NCBI GenBank assembly: GCA_051881355.1
Contig: JBJEPS010000052.1
Span: 1-14,413 of the forward strand
DNA from: Fimenecus sp051881355
GTDB lineage: Bacteria > Bacillota > Clostridia > Oscillospirales > Acutalibacteraceae
DNA length: 14,413 nucleotides
Reading direction: 5' to 3'
The notes below the pieces were generated by a model, which saw only the letters and a program-made list of their open reading frames with translations, did not search any database and had not been told where the DNA came from. Every line of letters begins with the position of its first letter. The stretch's first letter is position 1. The position numbers were made by a program, and so were the translations under genes. Shown here one piece after another: positions 5,564 through 13,956 of the stretch.

Positions 5564-6772
5564 TTATTCCTCGATTTTTAATTTTTTGACAATCGCGCAC
5601 AAACGCTTTTTGTCGAAAATCACGGGGGTGGGATACAGCGGATGCGCCTCTTTCATCGCGCGCTCAACAATGGTGTCAATATCCTCATCTTTGATTTGCG
5701 TAAAGCCGGCAGGAATATTCATGCGCGCATTCATCGACTTAATTTCAAAGATGAAGTTCACGGCTTTGTCCGCTTCGCTGACGCCTTTGACGCCTGCAAT
5801 ATCCGCAAGACGGGCAAGCGGGGCATAAATCGCACTGCCGTACTCTTCCAAAATCACAGGCAAAATTACGGCGTTTGCAAGCCCGTGCGGAATCCCGTAC
5901 ATGCCGCCTAAATTGTGCGCAATCGCGTGCACGTAGCCGACATACGCGCGGGTAAACGCCATACCGGCATAGAACGACGCAAGCAGCATATTGTTGCGCG
6001 CTTCAATATTTTTACCGTCATTATATGCGGTTTCCAAATTCTCAAAAATCAATTTGGTCGCTTTTTCAGCATAGTCACGGGTAGATTTCACATTGCTTTT
6101 GCCGATATACGCCTCAACCGCGTGCGTCAGCGCGTCCATACCCGTTGTGGACGTGATGTGCGGCGGCAAGCCGACCGTCAGCTCCGGGTCAAGCACCGCA
6201 TATTTCGGGCGCAGGCACGGGTCGTTAATCGCATATTTTTCATGGGTTTGGGTGTTGGAGACAACCGCCGCAAGGGTGGTTTCGGAGCCTGTGCCCGCTG
6301 TGGTGGGAACAGCGAAAAACGGCGGGAGCTTGTGCATAACCTTCATCACGCCGCGCATTTGCGGAACGGTTTTGTTCGGGCGTACCACGCGCGCTGCCGC
6401 CGCTTTTGCGCAGTCCATCGGACTGCCGCCGCCGAACGCGATCATCGCTTCGCAGCCGTTTTCCACAAACATGGCGCGTGCCTCTTCGATATTTTCAATT
6501 GAGGGGTTGGGCTGTACGCCGTCATACACGACATAGCTGATATTTTTGGCTTTCAGTTCTTCAAACAGACCGTCCAAAATATGTAAGCTCATCAAGCCCT
6601 TGTCCGTGACAATCATGACATTGTTAATGCCTTTGTCTGCAATCACGCCGGGGAGCTTCTTAATGCTGCCGGGACCGGTCAGCAGTTCCGGCTCTGACCA
6701 ATCAAGGAAGAACATAAAGATTTTCATTACCTTTTGGAATGCGCGGTAATACGCAGTTTTCAATGCCCACAT
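5564..6772 (-). CDS. Iron-containing (group III) alcohol dehydrogenase
   Basis: This 402-residue cytoplasmic NAD(P)-dependent oxidoreductase interconverts alcohols and aldehydes; the substrate cannot be read from sequence. The nucleotide-binding motif GGGSPMDCAK begins at 114. PTTAGTGSE (156-164) and DALTHAVEAY (213-222) are family signatures. The metal ligands fit Asp213, His217, His282 and His296, the last two within HAIAHNLGGMYGIPHG. The first 16 residues before MKIFMFFLDW are a slightly unusual extension. I chose ATG 6770-6772, 11 nt after AAAGGA; an in-frame GTG at 6779-6781 is only 2 nt from that site. The gene lies 47 bp after ribF with no terminator between them, and a candidate promoter overlaps the ribF end. 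A link to fermentation or aldehyde detoxification is inference. Butanol or 1,3-propanediol dehydrogenase-like activity is possible. Confidence 0.93.
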   Translation of the reverse strand: MWALKTAYYRAFQKVMKIFMFFLDWSEPELLTGPGSIKKLPGVIADKGINNVMIVTDKGLMSLHILDGLFEELKAKNISYVVYDGVQPNPSIENIEEARAMFVENGCEAMIAFGGGSPMDCAKAAAARVVRPNKTVPQMRGVMKVMHKLPPFFAVPTTAGTGSETTLAAVVSNTQTHEKYAINDPCLRPKYAVLDPELTVGLPPHITSTTGMDALTHAVEAYIGKSNVKSTRDYAEKATKLIFENLETAYNDGKNIEARNNMLLASFYAGMAFTRAYVGYVHAIAHNLGGMYGIPHGLANAVILPVILEEYGSAIYAPLARLADIAGVKGVSEADKAVNFIFEIKSMNARMNIPAGFTQIKDEDIDTIVERAMKEAHPLYPTPVIFDKKRLCAIVKKLKIEE

Positions 6773-6816
6773 AGGTAGCACCGTCCTTTATGAAAATTTG
6801 GGAGTTTCTGCCTTTT

Positions 6817-6845
6817 ATTTTACAATGTTTGTGTGCTGTTTGCAA
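6817..6845 (-). promoter_or_regulatory. Candidate internal promoter for the alcohol dehydrogenase gene
   Basis: On the minus strand TTGCAA (6840-6845, 4 of 6 matches to consensus) is followed after 17 bp by TAAAAT (6817-6822, 5 of 6). The -10 box overlaps the ribF stop codon. A start near 6810 would give a leader of about 38 nt. It could let the dehydrogenase be expressed apart from the translation operon; it is unproven. Confidence 0.42.
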
Positions 6846-7716
6846 TAGTGTTTTTGAAAATTTCTTCTGCGCGGACGGCATCTTTGGCGATTGCCGCCTG
6901 CAAATCGGCAAGCGTCAGGAATTTTTGTTCGGGGCGCAAATAGGAAAGCCAATGCATTTCGGGACTTTGCCCGTACAAATCCCCTGAAAAGCCAAGCAGA
7001 TAGGTCTCACTGCGCACCGTATTTGTACCGATGGTCGGGCGCGCGCCGAAATTGGTGACGGCAGGATACCGCTTTCCGTCGAGCTCGGCGAACGACGCAT
7101 ACACGCCGAATTTCGGCTGGACAAACCCGTCGGGGAAAAACTGATTGACCGTCGGAAAGTGTAGCTTTCTGCCGCGTTTATCCCCTTCTACGACGGGAAA
7201 CGCGTAGGAAAACGGTCTGCCGAGCATACGGTTTGCCGCCTCGACCGCGCCTGCTTCGAGCGCTTTTCGTATTCGCGTGGAGGACACGGGCGCGCCGCCG
7301 ACTTCTACGGTTTTTGCCACACAAAGACGCACGCCGTATTCGTCACACAGCGCTTGTAAAACCGCAGAGTCGCCCGATTTGTCTTTGCCGAAGGTATAAT
7401 TTTCGCCACAGCACAAAAGTCCTGCTGAAAAGCGTTTCAGTAAGATTTCTTCAAAAAAAGCACGCGGAGAAAGCGCCATAATTTCGCGAAAATTCACAAA
7501 TAAGGCTTCTATGCCCGCCGCCTGTAACAGCAATTCGCGCTTTTGGAGTGAACAAAGCATCGGCGGAGCCTGTTTTCCGAGCACCGAGGCAGGGTGTTCG
7601 GAAAACAGCAAAACAGATGGGACAAAACCGTCCTTCTTTGTGCCGTTTAGCACCTGCATATGCCCGCGGTGCAGACCGTCGAATGTCCCGAGGGCGATTG
7701 CTCGTTTGTTATCCAT
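6820..7716 (-). CDS. ribF: Bifunctional riboflavin kinase / FAD synthetase
   Basis: This 298-residue cytoplasmic enzyme phosphorylates riboflavin to FMN and adenylylates FMN to FAD. The N-terminal nucleotidyltransferase domain has GTFDGLHRGH (10-19) and VSSTRIRKAL (144-153). The C-terminal kinase domain has GRPFSYAFPVVEG (166-178), the FPTVN motif (187-191; the PTxN magnesium/phosphate site), TNFGARPTIG (221-230) and Glu237 before FSGDLYG, the likely catalytic base. Length is normal. Its ATG lies inside the end of truB, giving an 8-bp overlap (7709-7716), so translation is probably coupled. The truB-ribF order is common in bacteria. No FMN riboswitch precedes it. Confidence 0.96.
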   Translation of the reverse strand: MDNKRAIALGTFDGLHRGHMQVLNGTKKDGFVPSVLLFSEHPASVLGKQAPPMLCSLQKRELLLQAAGIEALFVNFREIMALSPRAFFEEILLKRFSAGLLCCGENYTFGKDKSGDSAVLQALCDEYGVRLCVAKTVEVGGAPVSSTRIRKALEAGAVEAANRMLGRPFSYAFPVVEGDKRGRKLHFPTVNQFFPDGFVQPKFGVYASFAELDGKRYPAVTNFGARPTIGTNTVRSETYLLGFSGDLYGQSPEMHWLSYLRPEQKFLTLADLQAAIAKDAVRAEEIFKNTIANSTQTL

Positions 7717-8602
7717 CGACGAACACCCGCCTTACTGTAAGGCTGTCGGCGCTATCCTCTGCCGGCACTTCGCCTATCCCTAAAAATTGCTTGTCGGGCG
7801 CGTATATGCGGTACAACCCCGCGGACGGATTGCCGATACGATTTAAAAACAGCGCGCCGCCGTTTTGAAAACGCACTGCCTGCGGTGCGCTGACCGTAAT
7901 CGCCGGATATGCCGCAAGGCATGCGTCTACGGAGAAAATGCGTTCCTGTACCTTGCCCGCATCGCGCAAAGCTTCCAATTCGTCGAGTGCAATACAATCG
8001 CACAGCGTAAATCCGTTTGCCGCCGTACGCCGCAATGCCGAAAGCACCGCCCCGCAGCCTAATTTTTTACCGATATCGTCGGCAAGGGAACGGACATATG
8101 TCCCTGCCGAGCAAGTGACGGAAAGCGTGAATTCGTTTTCTGAAAAGTCCGAAACCGCAAGTGCGGAAATACGGATTTTTCGCGGGACACGCTCGACCGT
8201 TTCGCCGCGCCGCGCCAATTCATACAGCCGCACGCCGTCTTTGGACAGTGCGGAATACATCGGCGGGGTTTGCATGCTTTCCCCTACAAAGGAAAGCGCC
8301 GCTTCTTCAATTTGTTCCGGTGTGACCGTCTCCACCGTTTCAGAGAGCACTTTGCCCGTCATATCGAGCGTATCGGTGGTTAGCCCTAACCGCACGCGGG
8401 CGGTATAGCCCTTTTCGGCGGTGGGCAAAAGCTCGATAAAACGCGTTGCACCCGACAGCGCAATCGGGAGCACCCCCGTCGCCATCGGGTCCAATGTGCC
8501 GGTATGCCCGGCTTTTTTGCACCCCAAAATCGCCCGCGCACGGTTTGCCGCCGTGAACGAGGTCATATTGGGGGGCTTGTCAATACAAATAAATCCTGTC
8601 AT
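7709..8602 (-). CDS. truB: tRNA pseudouridine-55 synthase
   Basis: This 297-residue enzyme makes pseudouridine at position 55 in the T-loop of tRNAs. The signature AGHTGTLDPMATG carries the catalytic Asp38. The N-terminal DKPPNMTS (8-15) corresponds to the usual KPxGxTS with Asn in place of Gly, and SAGTYVRSLADDIG is the second conserved block. The C-terminal part fits a PUA-like tail. Start and stop codons overlap with nrnA as ATGA (8599-8602), a classical coupling junction, and ribF overlaps its end by 8 bp. Confidence 0.96.
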   Translation of the reverse strand: MTGFICIDKPPNMTSFTAANRARAILGCKKAGHTGTLDPMATGVLPIALSGATRFIELLPTAEKGYTARVRLGLTTDTLDMTGKVLSETVETVTPEQIEEAALSFVGESMQTPPMYSALSKDGVRLYELARRGETVERVPRKIRISALAVSDFSENEFTLSVTCSAGTYVRSLADDIGKKLGCGAVLSALRRTAANGFTLCDCIALDELEALRDAGKVQERIFSVDACLAAYPAITVSAPQAVRFQNGGALFLNRIGNPSAGLYRIYAPDKQFLGIGEVPAEDSADSLTVRRVFVDG

Positions 8603-9558
8603 ATGTTCACAAGCTCTTCGCGGATAATTTCCAATAATCTCTGCTTTTCCATTTCAAAATTGTCCGTCGACAATTCACAGCCTGCCGCACGTGCATGCCC
8701 GCCGCCACCCATTTCGCCGCAGATTTTCGCCGCATCCACGGGTGCATAGGTGCGAAGCGACACCTTAAAGGTCCCGTCCTCCCGCTCGCGCAAGGTGACG
8801 CCTACCATAACACCTTCGATTTTGCGCGGAAGCGAAGCGATCCCGTCACATTCGCTCTCGCAAGAGCCGCTTTGACGGAACATTTCCTGCGTAATGGTCA
8901 CCACGGCGCATTTCCCGCCGAAATACATCTGCAAGGTTTTGAGCACCAATTCCTCCAACTTCAAGTAGGTACGGGATTTGGTTTCAAACATCACGCGGTT
9001 AATCTCCGCCGCATTTGCACCTGCCTCCAGCATTTTTGCCGCCAATTTAAAGGTATTCGGCGTGGTATTGGAATAGCGAAAACAACCGGTATCGGTTGAA
9101 AGCCCCGTATATAAACAGTCGGCAATGCTTGCGGTGCATTCCGCGTGCAAAGCAGTCAGCACCTCGTCAATCAATTCACAGGTTGCCGCACATTCGCGCA
9201 AAAACAGCGCGTCGGCATAGTGCGTGTTGGACAGGTGGTGATCAATGCACAAATCCACTTTCCCGTGGTACTGCGTATACAGCGGTTCGCCGAGCAGCTT
9301 TGCATCGGCAATATCCACCGCGACGATATAGTCGGGTGTAAAATCCAACAGGGGAACGTCTTCCCACATATACGCGTATTTTTGCGGAATTTCGTCCGAG
9401 CACACTACACGCGCCGCTTTCCCGAACGACAGCAGTCCCCGCAGCAGTGCAAATGCACAGCCGAGCGTGTCGCCGTCGGGATTGCGGTGGGTTAAAATCA
9501 AAATATTGTTCTGCGCCTGTAAAGCTGCCGCACACTGCGCGGCATTGTATTCACGCAT
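8599..9558 (-). CDS. nrnA: DHH-family nanoRNase / pAp phosphatase
   Basis: This 319-residue phosphoesterase is predicted to degrade 2-5 nt RNAs and to dephosphorylate 3'-phosphoadenosine 5'-phosphate (NrnA/YtqI family). Metal-binding motifs are visible: HRNPDGD (24-30), VAVDIAD (Asp82), the DHH triplet at 106-108, and STDTG (Asp156). The DHHA1 domain carries GGGGHARAAG (284-293). I chose ATG 9556-9558 because GGAGGA lies 5 nt upstream; a start eight codons earlier would lie within rbfA and lacks a site. It overlaps rbfA by 8 bp and truB by 4 bp. The rbfA-nrnA-truB order is widespread in Firmicutes and links oligoribonucleotide turnover to ribosome assembly genes. Confidence 0.93.
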   Translation of the reverse strand: MREYNAAQCAAALQAQNNILILTHRNPDGDTLGCAFALLRGLLSFGKAARVVCSDEIPQKYAYMWEDVPLLDFTPDYIVAVDIADAKLLGEPLYTQYHGKVDLCIDHHLSNTHYADALFLRECAATCELIDEVLTALHAECTASIADCLYTGLSTDTGCFRYSNTTPNTFKLAAKMLEAGANAAEINRVMFETKSRTYLKLEELVLKTLQMYFGGKCAVVTITQEMFRQSGSCESECDGIASLPRKIEGVMVGVTLREREDGTFKVSLRTYAPVDAAKICGEMGGGGHARAAGCELSTDNFEMEKQRLLEIIREELVNI

Positions 9559-9907
9559 CGTGCTCCTCCGAAACTTCTTCAAGCTTTTTAAAAATTTCCA
9601 TACCGTGCGCCACGGAATCGTCTGCGATGAACTTCAATTCCGGCGTTTTGCGCAGATGCAGGCGCGTACCCACCTCGCGGCGAATACGCCCCGTGGCACA
9701 CACAAGTCCTTTTACCGCTTCTTTTGCGGTATCCAAGCCCTCGAGTGCGCTGACATACACTTTTGCGTAGGAGAGGTCGGAACTCACCTCCACGCGCACC
9801 ACCGTCAGCATTTTATCCTTAATACGCGGGTCTTTTAACTCGCGAATCATCGCCACAATCTCGCGTTTAATATCTTCAGCAACACGGTCCGTTCTGTATC
9901 CTGGCAT
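9551..9907 (-). CDS. rbfA: 30S ribosome-binding factor A
   Basis: This 118-residue KH-like protein binds the 30S subunit and helps mature the 5' region of 16S rRNA. The conserved N-terminal block (YRTDRVAEDIKREI), LKDPRIKDKMLTV, and the TGRIRREVGTRLHLRKTPELKF block are all present, and length is typical. The ATG follows GAGGT by 6 nt. It starts 37 bp after infB, one of the few true gaps in the operon, with no terminator in it. RbfA and RimP at either end of the cluster both serve 30S assembly. Confidence 0.96.
   Translation of the reverse strand: MPGYRTDRVAEDIKREIVAMIRELKDPRIKDKMLTVVRVEVSSDLSYAKVYVSALEGLDTAKEAVKGLVCATGRIRREVGTRLHLRKTPELKFIADDSVAHGMEIFKKLEEVSEEHDA
9564..9569 (-). promoter_or_regulatory. 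Ribosome binding site of nrnA, inside rbfA
   Basis: GGAGGA on the minus strand, 5 nt before the nrnA ATG and wholly within the last codons of rbfA. It decides the start and implies that ribosomes finishing rbfA can reinitiate on nrnA. Confidence 0.85.
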
Positions 9908-9944
9908 TTCGTTACCTCGTTTTTAACAGTAGGATTACCCTTTG

Positions 9945-12281
9945 TTAATCTTGATATTCCTCCATAATGAACGCTTCAAAAATGTCGCCCTCTTTTAAGT
10001 CATTGAACTTTTCAAGCCCAATGCCGCATTCATAGCCTTGCGCGACCTCTTTGACATCGTCTTTAAAGCGTTTGAGGGAGGAAATCGCGTCCTCGGCAAT
10101 CACGACGCCGTCACGCACCACACGAATTTGCGCGTTACGGGTGACCTTGCCGTCTAACACATACGAGCCTGCAATCATGCCCGAAGAGGACAGCTTAAAG
10201 ACGCTGCGCACTTCAATTCTGCCCAAAACTACCTCACGGAATTTCGGTGCAAGCATTCCCTTGATTGCCGCTTCGATTTCTTCAATGCAGTCGTAAATGA
10301 TACGGTACATACGCATATCAATACCGTCACGCTCGGCGACCTCCGCCGCAACGGGGTCGGGACGCACGTTAAAGCCGACGATAATCGCATTTGACGCGTT
10401 GGCAAGCATGACGTCCGATTCGCTGATAGCCCCGACGCCGCCGTGAATGACCTTGACCTTGACTTCGTCATTCGACAGTTTTTCCAAATTCTGGCGCACC
10501 GCCTCCACAGAGCCTTGGACATCTGCTTTGACGATGATGTTGAGCTCTTTCATATCGCCCTGGTTGATAGACGCAAACAAATTATCCAGCGTAACCTTGT
10601 GGAATTGGCTGAATTCGGCTTCCTTTGCCTCCTGCTTTCTCTGCTCAACCAGTTCGCGCGCCAAACGCTCGTCGGAAACCGCGTCAAAGGTATCGCCCGC
10701 TTGCGGCACATCGACAAGACCGGTAATTTCAACGGGCACACTGGGTCCTGCATGCTCCACGCGCTGACCGCGGTCATTGGTCATGACGCGCACGCGCCCG
10801 ACGGACATTCCCGCCACAATTGTATCTCCCGCGTTTAAGGTACCGTTTTGCACCAAAAGGGTTGCCACGGGACCTCTGCCCTTATCCAAACGCGCTTCGA
10901 TAACAACGCCTTTGCCCGCACGGTTGGGATTGGCTTTGAGTTCTTTCATTTCCGCAACCAGCAAAATGGATTCGAGCAATTTGTCAATATTCATATGCGT
11001 TTTCGCCGAAACAGGCACGCAAATGACATCGCCGCCCCATTCCTCGGGAATGAGCTCGTATTCGGTGAGCTGTTGCATAATTTTGTCGGTTGTAACACCG
11101 GGTTTATCCATTTTGTTGATGGCAACAATAATGCTGACGTCTGCCGCTTTTGCGTGGTTAATCGCTTCAATGGTCTGCGGCATTATACCGTCATCCGCCG
11201 CAACCACCAGCACGGCAATATCCGTCGCCTGCGCGCCGCGTGCACGCATGGACGTAAACGCCGCGTGACCGGGCGTATCCAAAAATGTGATTTTCTGTCC
11301 GTTGACATCGACACGGTATGCGCCGATATGCTGGGTGATGCCGCCCGCTTCGGTCTCCGTAACCGCCGTATTGCGGATTGCGTCCAAAATCGAGGTTTTG
11401 CCGTGGTCAACGTGCCCCATAACGACCACAACGGGGTCACGCGGCTGCAAATCCTCTTCGGTGTCCTCGGTATCGTCAATGATGCGTTCCTCAATGGTCA
11501 CGACGACCTCTTTTTCTACCTTTGCGCCGAGCTCTGTGGCAACAATTTCGGCGGTGTCATAGTCAATCACTTCGTTGACGGTCGCCATCTGCCCCAAAGC
11601 AAACAACTTTTTAATCACTTCTGCGGCAGTCATTTTCAAAAGCGCCGCCAAATCCCCGACGGTGATTTCCTCGGGTACGGTAATTTTAATTTGTTTTTTC
11701 GCGCGCTCGGCGGCAATACGTGCCATACGCTCTTTTTCGGTTTCACGCTTTTTGGAACGCATGCCCTGTTTTCTGTACTGCTGGGATTTCTGCTTTAATT
11801 TTTGCTTGCGCACCGTATTGTCGTTTGTGCGGTCGCTGACAGGCGCAATATTTTCATAGCGCTCATTATATTTTTCGAGCTCCACATTGCCCGCACGCGT
11901 ATCAACGTGGCGTACGGCGCCTTTGGTGCGCGACTGCATCGGACGGTCTTTGTCCTTTTCCTTTTTCGGCTTGTCACCTGCCGCAGCAGGTGCAGCTTCC
12001 TGCACTTTCTTGTCCGCAGACGGCTTTTGTACCGCCTTTGCCGTGCTTTCCGCTTTCGGCGGTTTCGGCGCCGCCGTTTTCTGCATGGCAAAGTAGCTGT
12101 CTAAGCTGTCAACAGCGGTTTCAGCGGTCAATACGTCAAACAGGACGTCCAGTTCCTTTTCCTCAAGCGCTGTCTGTGATTTCTTTTCGCCTGTAAAGTA
12201 TTTCGAAAGAATGTCCGTCAGCCTTTTGGTGGGCAATCCGAAATCCTTTGCGGCTTCATGAAGCTTGTATTTTTTCGTCAT
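9945..12281 (-). CDS. infB: Translation initiation factor IF-2
   Basis: This 778-residue GTPase brings fMet-tRNA to the 30S subunit and promotes subunit joining. Residues 1-60 are an IF2 N-terminal domain. Residues about 66-200 are a Lys/Ala/Gln/Arg-rich, probably disordered linker. A second N-terminal domain (about 200-255) precedes the GTPase: G1 GHVDHGKT (289-296), G2 GGITQ (313-317), G3 DTPGH (335-339), G4 NKMD (389-392), G5 SAK (425-427). The rest is domains II-IV, ending in the fMet-tRNA-binding barrel. I chose ATG 12279-12281, 9 nt after GGGAGGG. The frame extends upstream but would overlap ylxQ without a ribosome binding site. The gene lies 4 bp after ylxQ. Internal starts giving shorter IF2 forms, as in E. 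coli, cannot be judged. Confidence 0.97.
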   Translation of the reverse strand: MTKKYKLHEAAKDFGLPTKRLTDILSKYFTGEKKSQTALEEKELDVLFDVLTAETAVDSLDSYFAMQKTAAPKPPKAESTAKAVQKPSADKKVQEAAPAAAGDKPKKEKDKDRPMQSRTKGAVRHVDTRAGNVELEKYNERYENIAPVSDRTNDNTVRKQKLKQKSQQYRKQGMRSKKRETEKERMARIAAERAKKQIKITVPEEITVGDLAALLKMTAAEVIKKLFALGQMATVNEVIDYDTAEIVATELGAKVEKEVVVTIEERIIDDTEDTEEDLQPRDPVVVVMGHVDHGKTSILDAIRNTAVTETEAGGITQHIGAYRVDVNGQKITFLDTPGHAAFTSMRARGAQATDIAVLVVAADDGIMPQTIEAINHAKAADVSIIVAINKMDKPGVTTDKIMQQLTEYELIPEEWGGDVICVPVSAKTHMNIDKLLESILLVAEMKELKANPNRAGKGVVIEARLDKGRGPVATLLVQNGTLNAGDTIVAGMSVGRVRVMTNDRGQRVEHAGPSVPVEITGLVDVPQAGDTFDAVSDERLARELVEQRKQEAKEAEFSQFHKVTLDNLFASINQGDMKELNIIVKADVQGSVEAVRQNLEKLSNDEVKVKVIHGGVGAISESDVMLANASNAIIVGFNVRPDPVAAEVAERDGIDMRMYRIIYDCIEEIEAAIKGMLAPKFREVVLGRIEVRSVFKLSSSGMIAGSYVLDGKVTRNAQIRVVRDGVVIAEDAISSLKRFKDDVKEVAQGYECGIGLEKFNDLKEGDIFEAFIMEEYQD

Positions 12282-12285
12282 AAAC

Positions 12286-12603
12286 TCAGTCCCTCCCGAT
12301 AAGTTCCGAAATTCTGCCGGCAAAGCCTTGGTCGTTCACAGTCAAAACCGCTGTGGTTTTTGTCCCCATAGCCTGCCCGAATTCCGCCATCGTGTAATCG
12401 GATTTTAGAAGCGGGATATTCCCGCCGAAGGCTTGCACTGCCCGTGCAAATTCCGTGTAAAGCCGTTCGGAGGCGTCCGATGCAACCAAGCACAGAAAAG
12501 CGGCACGCTGTTTGACGGCGGTAAGTGCCGCGTCATGCCCGAGGCTTACCTTCCCCGCACGCCGCGCCAGCCCCAACAGTCCGTTTACTTTACTGTCCGT
12601 CAT
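12286..12603 (-). CDS. ylxQ: L7Ae/L30e-family RNA-binding protein YlxQ
   Basis: This 105-residue small RNA-binding protein belongs to the L7Ae/L30e/S12e/Gadd45 family, whose members bind kink-turn RNA. It begins VNGLLGLARRAGKVSLGHDA, the typical opening of the YlxQ group, and continues with LVASDAS and the LLKSDYTMAEFGQAMGT block. The exact role in Firmicutes is poorly known; a ribosomal association is suggested by its position. ATG 12601-12603 is chosen because it gives the family length; the open frame extends 36 codons upstream into ylxR without family similarity. It overlaps ylxR by 14 bp, and GGAGGA about 13 nt upstream, inside ylxR, can serve as the ribosome binding site. InfB follows after 4 bp. 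Confidence 0.88.
   Translation of the reverse strand: MTDSKVNGLLGLARRAGKVSLGHDAALTAVKQRAAFLCLVASDASERLYTEFARAVQAFGGNIPLLKSDYTMAEFGQAMGTKTTAVLTVNDQGFAGRISELIGRD
12291..12297 (-). promoter_or_regulatory. Ribosome binding site of infB, inside the end of ylxQ
   Basis: GGGAGGG on the minus strand, 9 nt before the infB ATG. It lies just upstream of the ylxQ stop codon (12286-12288), so it is within the last ylxQ codons. It fixes the infB start 14 codons inside the longest open frame. Confidence 0.8.
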
Positions 12604-12862
12604 TTTGCAGCGTTTCCTCCATTTCGGCATAAACCGCTTCGGGGATTTCACATTCCAGCACACGCGCAATGCGTTTGGTTTTCCGTGCTTTGCGAAGGCA
12701 CTCGATGTCACGGCAGATATACGCGCCGCGTCCGGGCTTTTTGCCGGTCAAATCGAGGCTTACCTCCCCGTCGGGAGAACGCACCACGCGCACAAGCTCT
12801 TTTTTCGGCTTCTGTGCGCCGCAGCCGTTACAGGTGCGCTGCGGAATTTTTTTCTGTTTCAT
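12590..12862 (-). CDS. rnpM: YlxR family RNase P modulator RnpM
   Basis: This 90-residue basic protein has the YlxR signature RTCNGC (9-14) near its start, ELVRVVR (22-28), and the GRGAYIC block (44-50) followed by a KARKTKRIAR basic stretch. The family has been described in Bacillus subtilis as an RNase P-associated modulator (RnpM), and in others as a nucleoid- or RNA-binding protein; which applies here is inference. AGAGGAG lies 9 nt before the ATG. It starts 40 bp after nusA and overlaps ylxQ by 14 bp. The nusA-ylxR-ylxQ-infB order is conserved across Firmicutes. Confidence 0.92.
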   Translation of the reverse strand: MKQKKIPQRTCNGCGAQKPKKELVRVVRSPDGEVSLDLTGKKPGRGAYICRDIECLRKARKTKRIARVLECEIPEAVYAEMEETLQNDGQ

Positions 12863-12902
12863 GCGGTTCGTCTCCTCTTTTGGCGATTTTCAGTTTGCTT
12901 TT

Positions 12903-13952
12903 TTATCCTTCATAAAACCCGCTTTCGGGTTTGATGTCGATTTTCCAGCCGGTCAGGCGCGCCGCCAAACGAGCGTTCTGCCCTTTGTTGCCGATAGCCA
13001 GAGAAAGTTGATTGTCCGGCACGGTCACCTGGCAGGATTTTGCCTGCTCGTCCACAATTTCCACTTTTAAAACATTGGCAGGGGCGAGCGCCGCGCCGAT
13101 GAATTCCTCGGGATTCTCACTGTAAACCACAATATCAATTTTCTCGCCGCCGAGCACATCGACGATTTTGTTGACACGCGCGCCGCGCGGACCGATGCAC
13201 GCGCCGACGGCGTCGACGTCTTCTTCCTTGCTGCGCACGGCGATTTTTGTTCTGGCACCCGCCTCGCGCGAGACCGCCTCAATCGTCACGGTGCCGTCAT
13301 AAATTTCGGGCACTTCCGTTTCAAACAGACGTTTGACAAGACCCGGGTGCGTACGCGAAATCATCGCTTTCGGTCCCTTTTCGGTGTCACGGACGTCTAC
13401 AATAAACACTTTAATCAGTTCGCCCTCGGTGAATTCTTCGCCGGGGACCTGCTCGGCTTTCGGCAAAATGGCGTCCGCCTTGCCGATTTCCAAGGTTACA
13501 TTGCCCGTCACGGGGTCAATGCGTTCGACCTTTGCGGTCACCAATTCCTGCTGTTTAGACTGGAATTCCATCATAATCTGCCCACGTTCGGCATCGCGAA
13601 TACCCTGACGGATGACATGCTTTGCAGTTTGGGCGGCAATTCTGCCGAAATCCTTTGTGCCGAGAGGGATTTGAATTGCATCCCCCACAGCGGCATCTGC
13701 CTTATACTGCGCCGCGTCGCTGACGGAGATTTCGCAATCCGGGTCCTCCACGGTATCCGCCACCGTCTTGTGTAAGTACACGAACATTTCGTTCTTGTCA
13801 GGGTTAATTTCGCAAGAGATAACATCTTTGCCGTTGTAATCCTTTTTCACGGCGACCACAATCGCCGCCTTGATTTTTTCATACAGGTATTCCGCGGGAA
13901 CGCCCTTTTCCTTTTCCAGCGCTTTGACTGCCTCAAAAAATTCCTTGTTCAT
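12903..13952 (-). CDS. nusA: Transcription termination/antitermination factor NusA
   Basis: This 349-residue RNA polymerase-binding factor governs pausing, termination and rRNA antitermination. The polymerase-binding N-terminal domain spans about 1-130, and an S1 domain about 136-205. KH1 has its GxxG loop GPRG at 254-257 and KH2 has GNKG at 321-324, followed by QNARLAARLTGW. It ends soon after KH2 and lacks the acidic C-terminal repeats of E. coli NusA, as usual in Firmicutes. ATG 13950-13952 is 4 bp after the rimP stop. GGAGG (13964-13968) lies 11 nt upstream inside rimP, so a start eight codons earlier is rejected. NusA acts at boxA-type leaders such as the one at the left end of this window. 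Confidence 0.96.
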   Translation of the reverse strand: MNKEFFEAVKALEKEKGVPAEYLYEKIKAAIVVAVKKDYNGKDVISCEINPDKNEMFVYLHKTVADTVEDPDCEISVSDAAQYKADAAVGDAIQIPLGTKDFGRIAAQTAKHVIRQGIRDAERGQIMMEFQSKQQELVTAKVERIDPVTGNVTLEIGKADAILPKAEQVPGEEFTEGELIKVFIVDVRDTEKGPKAMISRTHPGLVKRLFETEVPEIYDGTVTIEAVSREAGARTKIAVRSKEEDVDAVGACIGPRGARVNKIVDVLGGEKIDIVVYSENPEEFIGAALAPANVLKVEIVDEQAKSCQVTVPDNQLSLAIGNKGQNARLAARLTGWKIDIKPESGFYEG

Positions 13953-13956
13953 TTTT

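Noticed and set aside
5007..5828. 273-codon plus-strand open frame across the gltX start, its promoter and the adh 3' end
   Set aside because: It runs antisense through two clear genes, a promoter and a terminator, and its composition is low-complexity Arg/Ser-rich.
6773..6781. GTG start three codons upstream for the alcohol dehydrogenase
   Set aside because: It lies only 2 nt from AAAGGA, too close for initiation; the ATG at 6770-6772 is better placed.
10848..11798. 316-codon plus-strand open frame antisense to infB
   Set aside because: It mirrors the IF2 GTPase coding frame and resembles no known protein. Codon bias of the real gene leaves the complementary frame open.
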